A stretch of DNA of 64,000 nucleotides from Cryobacterium tagatosivorans (GCF_004402215.1 NZ_SOEZ01000007.1:62001-126000), one strand, 5' to 3'. Positions 16,974-26,153 are shown, counted from the first letter of the stretch. Numbers and translations: made by a program. Notes: generated by a model not told the origin, from the letters alone.

Positions 16974-17942
16974 TTAGCCGAGACATAACGTCACCTTCAT
17001 CTGCCCGGCCCTGGGGTGCGCCGCAGCCTCGAACGCGCTCTGGGCATCCTCGTAGGAGTAGGGCGTGCCCAGATACGCGCCCACCAGTTCGGGATGCTTG
17101 GCCACATAGGCATCAGCAGCGCCGAGCACCCGTCGACGATGAACCACGGGAGTGACGCCGGAGATCAGACGGGCGTTCTTTCGCAGGAACTGGTCCATGG
17201 GGAAGGGATACACGCGATCGTTCGGGATGCCGAAGTAGAAGATCGTGCCCCCCCAGGCTAAGGCCTCCACGGCGCTGGTCAGAGTCTCGACCTGGTGTCC
17301 GACCGCTTCCACGATGACATCGGGCCGCTCTGATTCGGCGAGTGCGCCGGCCCAGGTCTCGGCGTCAGCGTGGACGACCTCGTCGAGCCCGAAGACGGCC
17401 CGGACGTCGGATCGGTCGACCCGATCCACACCGACGACGCGAGACGCGCCTCGTGACTTCACCACGTGCGCGAAGAGCGCGCCGATGGGCCCCACGCCCA
17501 GCACTGCCACAGACCTGCCGGCGAGGTCACCCAACTGGTCGACGGCGTACAGCACGCAGGCGAGTGGCTGGAGCATGACTGCGATCGTCGCATCGAGATC
17601 CTTCGCGATGGCGTGGAGGCTCGCCCCCCGCGAGACCACGAACTCCGCAAGCCCGTCGGAAGAGGAAGCCCACCCGACGGCCCTGTCTCCCACCGAGATC
17701 CCCGCGTCTGCTGAGGCGACGACCTCGCCCACGATCTCGTGCAGCGGAAAACCCGGTTGCGCCGGGTCGCCCGTTCTGGCGAGGGGATTCGGGCGGCCGC
17801 GGAAGAACGGCAGATCACTTCCGCAGACCCCGCCCGCCAGGCTGCGCAGCAGCACCTCGCCCTGCTGCAAGTGCGCCTCTACGGGAGCCGGAACGACCCG
17901 CGTCTCGAATGTCGACGGGCCCGTCAGTTCGAGGGCCCACAT
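16974..17942 (-). CDS. Zinc-dependent medium-chain alcohol/polyol dehydrogenase
   Basis: 322 residues from ATG 17942. The catalytic zinc ligands sit in GGVCGSD (Cys, about residue 38) and GFPLHEIVGEV (His/Glu, about 65). The NAD(P) Rossmann motif is VLGVGPIGALFA (about 152). The four-cysteine structural-zinc lobe of classical alcohol dehydrogenases is absent, as in some sugar/polyol members of the family. The frame is open up to 18038, but that extension runs through the divergent operator. It is divergent from the FAD/Fe-S oxidase gene and shares two GntR-type operators with it, so it probably oxidises a substrate or intermediate of the same pathway. Confidence 0.82.
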   Translation of the reverse strand: MWALELTGPSTFETRVVPAPVEAHLQQGEVLLRSLAGGVCGSDLPFFRGRPNPLARTGDPAQPGFPLHEIVGEVVASADAGISVGDRAVGWASSSDGLAEFVVSRGASLHAIAKDLDATIAVMLQPLACVLYAVDQLGDLAGRSVAVLGVGPIGALFAHVVKSRGASRVVGVDRVDRSDVRAVFGLDEVVHADAETWAGALAESERPDVIVEAVGHQVETLTSAVEALAWGGTIFYFGIPNDRVYPFPMDQFLRKNARLISGVTPVVHRRRVLGAADAYVAKHPELVGAYLGTPYSYEDAQSAFEAAAHPRAGQMKVTLCLG

Positions 17943-18008
17943 GGATGCACCAATCGCCACTTGCTCTTCTTCCGTACTCTTTACAGGGACCGCCTCGCGC
18001 AGCAAACG

Positions 18009-18043
18009 GTAGCATGTTACTGCCGGGATTAGTAGCATGCTAC
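18009..18043. promoter_or_regulatory. Twin GntR-type operators GTAGCATGYTAC
   Basis: GTAGCATGTTAC (18009-18020) and the perfect palindrome GTAGCATGCTAC (18032-18043, extended by A/T to 14 bp) lie 23 bp apart centre to centre between the divergent dehydrogenase and oxidase genes. The spacing is about two helical turns, suited to two repressor dimers on one face. The GntR protein encoded at 20925 is the likely ligand. Confidence 0.65.
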
Positions 18044-18045
18044 TC

Positions 18046-20928
18046 GTGCACCCTTCCTCGATCGCGCCCTCCGCCGCTCCCTCAGCCAGCCGGGATCCGC
18101 TCGTAGCCGACCTCGTCGACGCGCTGCACCGGGCCGGTGTGGAGAGCGTGGACGGGTCGACGAGGCGCCGAGCCGAGTACTCGACCGACGCCTCGAACTA
18201 TCGCGTCGTGCCCCTGGCCGTCGTTTTTCCCCGCACGACCGACGAGATCGAAGGTGCGCTGACTGTAGCCCGTGACCGTGGCACCCCGGTGACGATGCGC
18301 GGAGGCGGCACGTCGGTGGCCGGGAACGCGGTGGGCCCGGGACTCGTGCTGGACACCTCGCGCCACCTCGGCCGCATTGTGGAGATCGATCCGGAGGCCC
18401 GAACCGCGGTGGTGGAACCGGGTGCGGTTCTCGGCGCACTCCAGTCCCGGGCTGCTCCGTTCGGACTGCGGTTCGGCCCCGATCCGTCCACGTGGGCTCG
18501 CTGCACCATCGGCGGCATGATCGGCAACAACGCCTGCGGACCGCGCGCACTTGCCTTCGGCCGCACTGCCGACAACGTCGTCGACCTCGATGTCATCGAC
18601 GGCGCCGGGCGCCGGTTCCGCGCGGGGTCGGGCTACGCGGACGTTCCCGGGCTGGAGGAGTTTGTCCACGGCAATCTCGACATCTTCCGCACCGAGCTGG
18701 GCCAGTTCGGCAGGCAGATCTCGGGTTACTCGCTCGAGCACCTCCTGCCGGAGAACGGCAGGAATCTCGCGCGCGCCCTGGTGGGCACGGAGGGGACCTG
18801 CGTGGTCATGCTCGGCGCAACGGTTCGACTCGTCGAGATTCCTCGCGAACCCGTTCTCGTCGTGCTGGGGTATCCGAGCATGGTGCACGCGGCAGACGCG
18901 GTGCCCGCGCTCATCGGTCATGGCGCCATGGCGATCGAGGGCCTGGACGCCCGGATCCTGGGGGTCCTGCGAGCCAAGAACGGGGCAGCGAGCGTTCCGG
19001 ATCTTCCGGCCGGATCGGGGTGGCTGCTCGTCGAGATCGCCGACCGCGAGCCCGGGGATGCCATGAGCAGGGCTGCGGCGCTCGCGGCTGTCGCGGGAAC
19101 ATCGGCGGTACGGATTCTCCGGGCCGGTCCCGAAGCGCGCGCGATCTGGCGCACCCGCGAAGACGGAGCCGGTCTGGCTGGCCGCACCCAGTCGAACCGC
19201 CAGGCGTGGCCGGGCATCGAAGACGCGGCCGTGCCCCCCGAGAACCTCGGCAAGTACCTCCGTGACTTCGAGAAGCTCACCGATTCCTACGGTCTCGAGG
19301 GCATGCCGTACGGCCACTTCGGCGATGGCTGCGTCCACGTGCGACTCGACATCCCGCTGGAGACCGACGGTGCCGTGCTGCGGTCGTTCATGATGGATGC
19401 GGCGACCCTCATCGCGAGCTATGGCGGCTCCCTCGCCGGGGAGCACGGTGACGGTCGCGCCCGCAGTGAGATGCTCCACCACATGTACTCGCCCCGGATG
19501 CTCGCCGCATTCGCCGCCTTCAAGAACGTCTTCGATCCTGCGGACATCCTCAATCCGGGTGTCATCGTGCGGCCGGCGAAGCTCGATCACAACCTCCGGC
19601 GACCGGCGGCGCTCACCGTCTCCAAGGTGAACGGCATGGCATTCACGCACGACGACGGCAATCTCACACGCGCCGTGCATCGGTGCGTCGGTGTCGGCAA
19701 GTGCCGTGCCGACAACTCGGCCTCGGCCGGGTTCATGTGCCCGTCGTACCAAGCCACCCGTGACGAGAAGGACTCCACGCGTGGGCGCGCCCGAGTGCTG
19801 CAGGAGATGATGAACGGAACGCTCATCACCGACAGCTGGCGTTCCCCCGAGGTGCACGCGGCGCTCGACCTCTGCCTCTCCTGCAAGGCCTGCGCGAGCG
19901 ATTGCCCCGCTGGTGTGGACATGGCGGCGTACAAGTCCGAGGTGCTCCACCGCTCGTACCAGGGCCGGCTGCGGCCGATCTCGCACTACACGCTCGGGTG
20001 GATGCCGAGATGGGCGAGATTGGCCACTCGATTCGGGCCGATCGCCAACGCCGCGATCTCGATCCGGGGCGTGGAGAAGTTCGCGCTGTTCGTCGGCGGT
20101 ATGGACACCCGGCGGTCCATCCCGCGCTTCGCTCGCACGCCGTTCCGGTCCTGGTGGAGACGCCGAGCCGCCGCGGTGCCGCGCAGGAAGAAGGTCGTGC
20201 TGTGGACCGACACGTTCTCGGACAATTTCTCCCCCGACATCGCCCGGTCGGCGGTGGCGCTGCTGGAGGGAGCCGGATACGAGGTGATCGCCCCGGAACG
20301 GCCCGTGTGCTGCGGCCTGACCTGGATCACGACCGGTCAGCTCGTCGCGGCCCGCCGTATGCTCGGCGACCTGGTCGACCAGTTCCATGGCTATGCGCTG
20401 GACGGCGTTCCCGTGCTCGGCCTCGAGCCGTCGTGCACGGCCGTGGTGCGCTCGGACCTCGTCGAGCTCCTGCCCGATGACTCCAGGTCGGCGGGCGTCG
20501 CAGCGAACATGTTCACCCTCGCCGAGCTGCTGACGGCCGCGGAGCCGATCGGTCCCGGTAGCGCGTGGCGACGACCGGATCTCACGGGAACCACCCTCGT
20601 CGTCCAACCGCACTGCCACCACCACGCGGTGATGGGCTTCACTCCTGACGAGCAACTGCTCATCGAGCTCGGAGCCACCACCACTGTTCTGGCGGGATGC
20701 TGCGGGCTCGCCGGCAACTTCGGCATGGAGCGCGGGCACTACGAGGTGTCGGTGGCCGTGGCCGAGAACTCGCTCCTTCCTGCGCTCCGAGCCGCGGACG
20801 AGTGCACCGTCTTCCTCGCCGACGGGCTGTCGTGCAGGACGCAAGCCGATCACCTGGCGGGCGCCAAGGGCGTGCACCTGGCGGAACTGCTCGCGGGCGC
20901 CGCGAGACCGATAGCGTGGGGGGCATGA
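18046..20928 (+). CDS. FAD-linked oxidase fused to Fe-S (GlpC-like) domain
   Basis: 960 residues from GTG 18046; an ATG at 18037 lies inside the operator palindrome and is less likely. The N-terminal half is a PCMH-type FAD domain (MRGGGTSVAGNAVGPGLVLD, then GPDPSTWARCTIGGMIGNNACG). Its oxidase C-cap includes GHFGDGCVHVR and GEHGDGRARSEM. A ferredoxin-like region follows (CVGVGKCRADN, CLSCKACASDCPAGVDM), then CCG-type heterodisulfide-reductase motifs (PVCCGLTW, GCCGLAGNFGMERGHYE). This fusion oxidises D-2-hydroxy acids such as D-lactate, glycolate or 2-hydroxyglutarate and passes electrons to the respiratory chain. First gene of the catabolic block; it overlaps the GntR start (ATGA). Confidence 0.88.
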   Translation: MHPSSIAPSAAPSASRDPLVADLVDALHRAGVESVDGSTRRRAEYSTDASNYRVVPLAVVFPRTTDEIEGALTVARDRGTPVTMRGGGTSVAGNAVGPGLVLDTSRHLGRIVEIDPEARTAVVEPGAVLGALQSRAAPFGLRFGPDPSTWARCTIGGMIGNNACGPRALAFGRTADNVVDLDVIDGAGRRFRAGSGYADVPGLEEFVHGNLDIFRTELGQFGRQISGYSLEHLLPENGRNLARALVGTEGTCVVMLGATVRLVEIPREPVLVVLGYPSMVHAADAVPALIGHGAMAIEGLDARILGVLRAKNGAASVPDLPAGSGWLLVEIADREPGDAMSRAAALAAVAGTSAVRILRAGPEARAIWRTREDGAGLAGRTQSNRQAWPGIEDAAVPPENLGKYLRDFEKLTDSYGLEGMPYGHFGDGCVHVRLDIPLETDGAVLRSFMMDAATLIASYGGSLAGEHGDGRARSEMLHHMYSPRMLAAFAAFKNVFDPADILNPGVIVRPAKLDHNLRRPAALTVSKVNGMAFTHDDGNLTRAVHRCVGVGKCRADNSASAGFMCPSYQATRDEKDSTRGRARVLQEMMNGTLITDSWRSPEVHAALDLCLSCKACASDCPAGVDMAAYKSEVLHRSYQGRLRPISHYTLGWMPRWARLATRFGPIANAAISIRGVEKFALFVGGMDTRRSIPRFARTPFRSWWRRRAAAVPRRKKVVLWTDTFSDNFSPDIARSAVALLEGAGYEVIAPERPVCCGLTWITTGQLVAARRMLGDLVDQFHGYALDGVPVLGLEPSCTAVVRSDLVELLPDDSRSAGVAANMFTLAELLTAAEPIGPGSAWRRPDLTGTTLVVQPHCHHHAVMGFTPDEQLLIELGATTTVLAGCCGLAGNFGMERGHYEVSVAVAENSLLPALRAADECTVFLADGLSCRTQADHLAGAKGVHLAELLAGAARPIAWGA

Positions 20929-21611
20929 GCGGCCGAGTCAGCCTGAAGGATCGGGCTTACGCCTACCTGCGCGACTCGATCGTGTCGGGCGAACTGGAGA
21001 ACGGCTCACACCACTCGGTGTATCGCCTCGCGGATCAACTGGGCATCTCGCGAACACCCGTGCGTGAGGCAGTGCTGCAGTTGGCCGAGGCCGGACTGGT
21101 GACCGTCGAGAAGAACCGCGGCATCACGATCCACGGCCTGACCGTGGGCGACGTCCGCGACATCTTCGAACTACGTCTCCTCATCGAGGTGCCCGCGGCC
21201 GCCTATGCGGCCACTCACGGCGGCGAAGACTTCCGAGCTCGCCTCCGATTCGAGGCATCCGCCATGGAGACATCATCGGTCGAGAACGACGAGGAGGGAT
21301 TCCGGTCGCACGATCGCGCCCTTCACGATCACATCGCCGGCGTGCTCGCCAATAGCCGGCTCGCCTCGACCCTGGGCGGGCTGCGTGACGTGACGCGAGC
21401 CCATGGCGCCTGGACGGGCAACCGCACACGCGAGCTCAGCGAGATCATCGGTGAGCACGAACACATCGTGGACGCGCTCATGGAGAGGGATCCCGAGCGG
21501 GCCGCCCGAGCGATGAGAGAGCACCTCATACGCACCGGGACGCTGCTCATGGAACAGATCGCGCCCGGAACCGGAGAGACCGTCCCGGTCGACTGGTGGA
21601 ACCGGCTCTGA
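20925..21611 (+). CDS. GntR-family (FadR subfamily) regulator
   Basis: 228 residues. The N-terminal winged helix (LADQLGISRTPVREAVLQLAEAGLVTV, about 33-60) and FCD ligand domain (about 85-215, with histidines in RSHDRALHDHIAG, GEHEHIVDAL and MREHLIRTG typical of metal/carboxylate binding) are intact. The start codon overlaps the oxidase stop in ATGA, so the two are co-translated. It probably represses the divergent dehydrogenase/oxidase promoter through the twin GTAGCATGYTAC palindromes, with an organic acid of the pathway as inducer; that link is inferred. Confidence 0.88.
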   Translation: MSGRVSLKDRAYAYLRDSIVSGELENGSHHSVYRLADQLGISRTPVREAVLQLAEAGLVTVEKNRGITIHGLTVGDVRDIFELRLLIEVPAAAYAATHGGEDFRARLRFEASAMETSSVENDEEGFRSHDRALHDHIAGVLANSRLASTLGGLRDVTRAHGAWTGNRTRELSEIIGEHEHIVDALMERDPERAARAMREHLIRTGTLLMEQIAPGTGETVPVDWWNRL

Positions 21612-21788
21612 CGAGCCCGCCGCCCCGCCCTACCCCGGAACGTCCCGGTCCTGACCGATATCGAGTTGCTTTGCCTGATCGCGGCCCAGCACCTGCTCGG
21701 GATCGCCTCGGACCGGAAATGGATCCGCTACGCACGCACTCACCGCCGAAGCGGGGCAGCCGAACGCGAGTCATCCGGTCCCGTCTGA
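21612..21788 (+). pseudogene. IS982-like transposase remnant
   Basis: A stretch in the frame of the preceding GntR gene, after its stop, reads PVLTDIELLCLIAAQHLLGIASDRKWIRYARTH and then loses similarity before TGA at 21786. The LTD.ELLCL..AQ.LLG..S...W.R.A pattern matches the N-terminal region of IS982-type transposases. No start, DDE residues or terminal repeats remain. It separates the GntR unit from the IclR unit and records an old insertion. Confidence 0.55.
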
Positions 21789-21851
21789 GCGCACCTCGTG
21801 CGCCGGAGGGGCCTTCGTCCTGCGCGGACTCGGACGAGCCAAATTGTTACA

Positions 21852-21874
21852 CGAACGTAATGCGCATTCGTTCG
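21852..21874. promoter_or_regulatory. Inverted repeat CGAACG-N11-CGTTCG upstream of the IclR gene
   Basis: CGAACG (21852-21857) and CGTTCG (21869-21874) flank a nearly palindromic centre containing ATGCGCAT. An AT-rich run up to 21910 and the GAGGAG ribosome site follow. IclR proteins bind dyads in their own promoters, so it is a candidate operator for this regulator and the operon behind it. Confidence 0.5.
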
Positions 21875-21927
21875 AGGCGATGTATGTTTGTAAAAATAAA
21901 AATAAAAGTAACTTTCGAGGAGTGAAA

Positions 21928-22803
21928 GTGGCCGCAGCAGAGTATTCGAATCAATCAGTGAGTCGCGCCTTCGAGGTTCTCCGTTGCTTCGACATTGCAC
22001 GCAGGCCTCTCTATATCTCAGCCATAGCCGCGATGACCGGATTGCCGGTTCCCACCGCCTTCCGATTCGTCCGAGTGCTCGAGCACGAGGGCATCGTGGA
22101 GAAGCTCGACTCGGGCGCCTACCGTCCCAGCCTGGCTCTGCTCAGGCTCGGGTTCGCAACGCTGGACTCGATGGATCTCGTGCAGTTCGCCGATACGAGG
22201 CTCAAGGCACTCGCCGAGGACACGATGGAAACGGTGAACCTCGGCGTTCTCGACCGGCTCGACGTGAGGTACCTGATTCGGATGCGTAATGCGGACCTCG
22301 TCACGGCCGACATCCGGGTGGGATCGCTGCTGCCCTCGGCGAGCACGTCGATGGGCAAGCTGCTGCTGGCCTATCTCCCGGAGCCCGAGCTGGAGGCACG
22401 TCTCGACCGTCTTGACTACTCGAAGGCCCGCGGTGTCAATGCCATTCGCACCAGCGGCAAGCTCCACACCGAACTCCAGGAGATCCGCGAACGAGGATGG
22501 AGTTACCAGGACGAGGAGCTCGAATACGGGTTGCGCTCGATCGCCGCTCCCGTGCGCAACCACCACGGGACGGTCATCGCGGCCATCAACATCGCCGTGC
22601 CAGCGAGCCGGTGGTCGATCGTCGAATTGGTCGACAAGTTCCTGGGGCAGCTCGTCGACTGCGGTAACCAGATCTCGAGGGACATCGGCTTCAACCGGGC
22701 CTTCGACAACGACACCTTGCTGCATCGTGGCTCGGGTATCACGTCCTCCTCAGCCGGGGCGGCGACCGAAACGGTACAGGAATTGGGGGGTACGGCAGAG
22801 TGA
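21928..22803 (+). CDS. IclR-family transcriptional regulator
   Basis: 291 residues from GTG 21928, with CGAGGAG 7 nt upstream; the open frame upstream of that is promoter DNA. The N-terminal winged helix (SRAFEVLRCFD..., AAMTGLPVPTAFRFVRVLEHEGIVEK, about 13-70) and the IclR ligand domain (about 85-265, with GSLLPSASTSMGKLLLAYLP and RGWSYQDEELEYGLRSIAAPVRN) are intact. It is the first gene of the long co-directional operon and its stop overlaps the SDR gene start (GTGA). It most likely senses the aromatic, sugar-acid or cyclitol compound that the operon degrades. Confidence 0.88.
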   Translation: MAAAEYSNQSVSRAFEVLRCFDIARRPLYISAIAAMTGLPVPTAFRFVRVLEHEGIVEKLDSGAYRPSLALLRLGFATLDSMDLVQFADTRLKALAEDTMETVNLGVLDRLDVRYLIRMRNADLVTADIRVGSLLPSASTSMGKLLLAYLPEPELEARLDRLDYSKARGVNAIRTSGKLHTELQEIRERGWSYQDEELEYGLRSIAAPVRNHHGTVIAAINIAVPASRWSIVELVDKFLGQLVDCGNQISRDIGFNRAFDNDTLLHRGSGITSSSAGAATETVQELGGTAE

Positions 22804-23543
22804 GTGAGTGGCTCCAACTGGCAGGCAAACGGGTCATGGTCGCGGGGGGCGGAGGCCTGGGCGCCGCACTGTGCGCGGCGTTCGCAGACGTCGGAGCGTC
22901 GGTCTTCGTGGTTGACCGTGACCCGGATGTACTCGCGACCGCGCTCGACTCGTGCCCGGACGGCGTACTGGGACAGACCGCGGACGTCGGTACGAAAGCT
23001 GGTGCGGATGCCGCCGTGGTGAGTGCGGTGGCCGCGCTCGGTGGTCTCGACGTCCTCGTCCACGCCGTCGGCATCAATCTCAGGCAGGCGATCGTCGACA
23101 TCGACGTCGAGAGCTGGCAGCTCACGCAGGATGTGAACACGGCGAGCTTCCTGTGGCTGGCGAAAGCCGCTAAGACCGAGCTCGAAGGCGGGGGACGGGT
23201 CGTCACGATCTCCTCGGTCTCCGGCACGCTCGCCCACCCCGACCACGGCTCGTACGCGGCGAGCAAGGGCGCGCTGAACCAGCTAGTCCGCGTGATGGCC
23301 GTCGAGTGGGCTGCCTCCGGGATCGCCATCAACGCGGTCGCGCCCGCGTACACGATCACTCCTCTCACCGAGGCCTACGTCGCGCGCCCCGGACGGCTCG
23401 AGGCACTCGTCAAGAGGGTCCCCGCAGGGAGGCTGGGACTTCCCGAGGACGTGGTCGGGCCCGTGCTCCTGCTCGCATCATCCCGGGCCGAATTCGTGAC
23501 CGGGCAAGTCATCAACGTCGACGGCGGACGGACCCTCGACTGA
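22800..23543 (+). CDS. Short-chain dehydrogenase/reductase (SDR)
   Basis: 247 residues from GTG 22800, overlapping the IclR stop by 4 bp. The nucleotide-binding turn is VAGGGGLGAAL (about 14-24). An Asp after the second strand (VDRD) favours NAD(H). The catalytic serine lies in TISSVSGT and the YxxxK pair in YAASK. The C-terminal GQVINVDGGRTLD is the usual end of classical SDRs. It should oxidise a hydroxyl group or reduce a keto group of a pathway intermediate. The next gene starts within its stop region. Confidence 0.9.
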   Translation: MSEWLQLAGKRVMVAGGGGLGAALCAAFADVGASVFVVDRDPDVLATALDSCPDGVLGQTADVGTKAGADAAVVSAVAALGGLDVLVHAVGINLRQAIVDIDVESWQLTQDVNTASFLWLAKAAKTELEGGGRVVTISSVSGTLAHPDHGSYAASKGALNQLVRVMAVEWAASGIAINAVAPAYTITPLTEAYVARPGRLEALVKRVPAGRLGLPEDVVGPVLLLASSRAEFVTGQVINVDGGRTLD

Positions 23544-23575
23544 TGAACATGCACACCGACCGGAGGAAACCACCA

Positions 23576-24406
23576 ATGGAGAACCAACGCACGGCGATCC
23601 ACGAGACCGCTCTCGCGGGCGAACCGCTCGACTGCCTCATCATCGACGCGCACGCGCATGTCCAGAACGCTTCCAACGTCGCGGCGTACACTCCGAACCC
23701 CTACGGGGACGGGCTCCTGAAGTCGATGGATGCCCTCGGCATCGACGTGGCATGCATGAGCGTGCTGGGCGCGGGGGACCAGAACAGCATCATGCTCGAC
23801 CTGGTGTCGGAGCATCCGGACCGCTTCGCCGGGTTCGTGCTCATCAATCCGCGCTATCCGGACGACATCCTCCCGGTGTTGGAGTCGTGCTTCTCCAACC
23901 CCGCGGTGAAGGGTATCGGTGAGGTTCACCCGACCTCGTACTCCCACGACTATCCCGTGACCGGGTCGGCCTACGTTCCCGTCTGGGAGTTCGCGCACCA
24001 GCGGAACCTTCCCGTGCTCATCCACGCCGGTCCGACCTCCGAGGCGAACCGGTGCCGCCCGAGCGATCTCGGCAAGGTCGCGGCCGCGTACCCTGGCATG
24101 AACGTGCTGATCGGCCACGCCGGCGGGTATGACTCGTGGGACATGCTCGATGAAGCGATCGCGACGGCGCGCACCCACGACAACGTCTTCCTCGAGATCT
24201 GTGCGATGGGCAGGCACCCGGGTGTCATCGAGTACATCGTGCGGAAGCTCGGCGAGGACAAGGTCGTGTTCGGCACCGACGCACCGTTCCACGACTGGAC
24301 GGCGGAGATCGCTCACATCGCCTTCTCGAAATTACCTGATCGAGTGAAGGAGAAGGTATTCGGCCTGACGATGGCCGACCTGCTCGCACAAGGGAGGACA
24401 GCATGA
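23576..24406 (+). CDS. Amidohydrolase-family (amidohydrolase_2) metal enzyme
   Basis: 276 residues from ATG 23576, with GGAGG 9 nt upstream; an ATG at 23543 is possible but lacks a site. The TIM-barrel ligands are present: DAHAHVQN (HxH on strand 1), LIHAGPT (His on strand 5), LIGHAGG (His on strand 6) and FGTDAPFHD (Asp on strand 8). The family includes ACMSD/gamma-resorcylate-type decarboxylases and lactone hydrolases. The next gene encodes a shorter paralogue without these ligands and overlaps its stop in ATGA, suggesting a functional pair. Substrate unknown. Confidence 0.85.
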   Translation: MENQRTAIHETALAGEPLDCLIIDAHAHVQNASNVAAYTPNPYGDGLLKSMDALGIDVACMSVLGAGDQNSIMLDLVSEHPDRFAGFVLINPRYPDDILPVLESCFSNPAVKGIGEVHPTSYSHDYPVTGSAYVPVWEFAHQRNLPVLIHAGPTSEANRCRPSDLGKVAAAYPGMNVLIGHAGGYDSWDMLDEAIATARTHDNVFLEICAMGRHPGVIEYIVRKLGEDKVVFGTDAPFHDWTAEIAHIAFSKLPDRVKEKVFGLTMADLLAQGRTA

Positions 24407-25191
24407 GCGTCGACCTGAACTTCTTCGACGCCAACTGCGTCGTCGGACGCGTGAGTCGGCCGTCGCCGATGATGCTTCACCAACCCGCCGATATTCTCGC
24501 CGAACTCGCTCGGCACGATGTGCGGGAGGCCCTCATCGTGCACGCGCACGCGGTCGAGCGCGCACACGAGGACAACGAGGAGGTGTTCGAGGTCACGCGA
24601 GCCTACCCCGGCACCCGAGCATCGTGGGTCGTGCCGCAGCACAGCACCATCGACATCCCCGACCCGGATGAGTACATGTCCGACCTGCTGTCCAAGTCGG
24701 TCGCCGCAGTGCGGGTCGCCCCCACGAGGTACAACGGGTACACGGTCGACCCGTGGGCTCTCGGCCCCATCTGGAGCCGATTCGACGCGGTGCGGCTCCC
24801 CGTACTCCTGCCCAACAGCGACCTCGGGCGGTACCCGGACGCTCCTGCCGTCGGCTACAGCGCGCGCAATCTCTATGACATGGCCAAGAGCTTCCCGAAC
24901 ACGCCCCTGGTCATTCTGAGGATCAACTTCTCGTCGCTGCGCGTGCTTGCACCGCTCATGCTCGAGTGCCCCAACATCTACGCCGAGATCTCGTTCTTCA
25001 CGGCCCATCAGGGCATTGAGACGCTCGTCGGCCTCGTCGGCGCCGATCGGTTGATCTTTGGCAGCGGGATGCCGTGGGGACCTCCCGGGCCGGGTATCGT
25101 CGCGACCCGTTACGCCGCGATCGCGGAAGAGGACAAGGCGCTCATCGCCGGGGACAACCTGCGGCGCCTCATCGGCGGCATTCGACAGTGA
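24403..25191 (+). CDS. Amidohydrolase-like protein lacking metal ligands
   Basis: 262 residues of the amidohydrolase_2 fold. It has the same strand order as the preceding enzyme, but the HxH position reads FFDANCVVG, the strand-5 and strand-6 histidines are replaced (VLLPNSD, VILRINFSS), and the strand-8 Asp motif reads FGSGMPWG. Some other uncharacterised family members also lack HxH, so this is more likely a conserved non-canonical subgroup than decay; the frame is clean and the overlaps on both sides are tight (ATGA before, GTGA after). It may be a regulatory or structural partner of the active paralogue, or a metal-independent enzyme. Confidence 0.75.
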   Translation: MSVDLNFFDANCVVGRVSRPSPMMLHQPADILAELARHDVREALIVHAHAVERAHEDNEEVFEVTRAYPGTRASWVVPQHSTIDIPDPDEYMSDLLSKSVAAVRVAPTRYNGYTVDPWALGPIWSRFDAVRLPVLLPNSDLGRYPDAPAVGYSARNLYDMAKSFPNTPLVILRINFSSLRVLAPLMLECPNIYAEISFFTAHQGIETLVGLVGADRLIFGSGMPWGPPGPGIVATRYAAIAEEDKALIAGDNLRRLIGGIRQ

Positions 25192-26153
25192 GCCTCACCG
25201 ACCTGACCTCGATACCGCCGGAGGAGCGGCGCCCCGCAGGTTCCCCGGTGGAGCAGCGTGCTGCGCTCTCAAGGTCCAGCGTATCGGTGCTCATGCGGCC
25301 CATCGCCAAACTCCCTGCGGCCGGGACGATCAGCTTTGCCGTGATCGTGCTGCTGTTCCTGGTTGCGGCCGTCGGCCCGATGCTCGTGCCGTACGACCCG
25401 ATCCGGCAGGACTTCGCCCAGCTGCTCGCCCCGCCGTCCACTCAGCACTGGCTCGGCACGGACCAGCTGGGTCGTGACGTGCTCGCGCGCGTGGTATCCG
25501 GTGCGCGGATCTCGCTCCTCATCGGGGTCGCGGCCGTCGCGATCGCAGTGACGCTGGGAACCGTTCTCGGCCTCATCGCCGGTTTCGTGGGCGGGTGGGT
25601 CGACAACCTCATCATGCGGATCACGGACCTGTTCCTCGCCTTTCCTGCACTCATCCTGGCGATGGCCGTGTCGGCCGCGCTCGGCCCGAGCCTCACCAAC
25701 GTCGTGATCGCGGTGAGCGCCACCTGGTGGCCGGAATATGCCCGGCTCGCGCGGAGCGTGGGCATCGTCGAGCGGAACGTGCAGTACGTCGACGCGGCGC
25801 GCGTGCTCGGCGTGCGGACCGTACCCATCCTCGTGCGACATGTCTTCCCCGCGGCGGTGCCGCCCCTCCTGGTCAAGGCGACCATGGATGTCGGCATCGC
25901 GATCGTCTACGTGGCCGGCCTGAGCTTCATCGGGCTCGGCGTGCAGCCCCCGACCCCGGAGTGGGGCGTGATGATCTCCGAGGGCCGTATCTACATGCAA
26001 TCGGCCTGGTGGATCGCCACCTTCCCCAGCCTCGCCATCCTGCTCACCGGCTTCGCGTTCAACCTTGCCGGCGAGTCGCTCAGAGACATTCTCGACCCGC
26101 GGCACCAACCAACTAGAAGGAGAAAGCGAAATGTACTACAGATCCAAAGCTAG
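25188..26153 (+). CDS. Dipeptide-type ABC transporter permease (DppC)
   Basis: 321 residues from GTG 25188, overlapping the previous stop. A long cytoplasmic N-terminus precedes about six membrane helices. It has the OppC_N region, LGTDQLGRDVLARVVSGARISL, and the EAA loop YVDAARVLGVRTVPILVRHVF that contacts the ATPases. It pairs with the DppB permease at 27768 and the ATPases at 36513 and 37367. Placing DppC before the binding protein, with DppB after it, is unusual; most dpp operons read SBP-B-C-D-F. The last residues overlap the binding-protein start by 23 bp. Confidence 0.88.
   Translation: MSLTDLTSIPPEERRPAGSPVEQRAALSRSSVSVLMRPIAKLPAAGTISFAVIVLLFLVAAVGPMLVPYDPIRQDFAQLLAPPSTQHWLGTDQLGRDVLARVVSGARISLLIGVAAVAIAVTLGTVLGLIAGFVGGWVDNLIMRITDLFLAFPALILAMAVSAALGPSLTNVVIAVSATWWPEYARLARSVGIVERNVQYVDAARVLGVRTVPILVRHVFPAAVPPLLVKATMDVGIAIVYVAGLSFIGLGVQPPTPEWGVMISEGRIYMQSAWWIATFPSLAILLTGFAFNLAGESLRDILDPRHQPTRRRKRNVLQIQS

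Noticed and set aside
18082-20877. 931-codon open frame antisense to the FAD/Fe-S oxidase
   Set aside because: High-GC shadow frame: Arg/His/Gly-rich composition with no family pattern, while the plus strand has complete FAD and Fe-S motifs.
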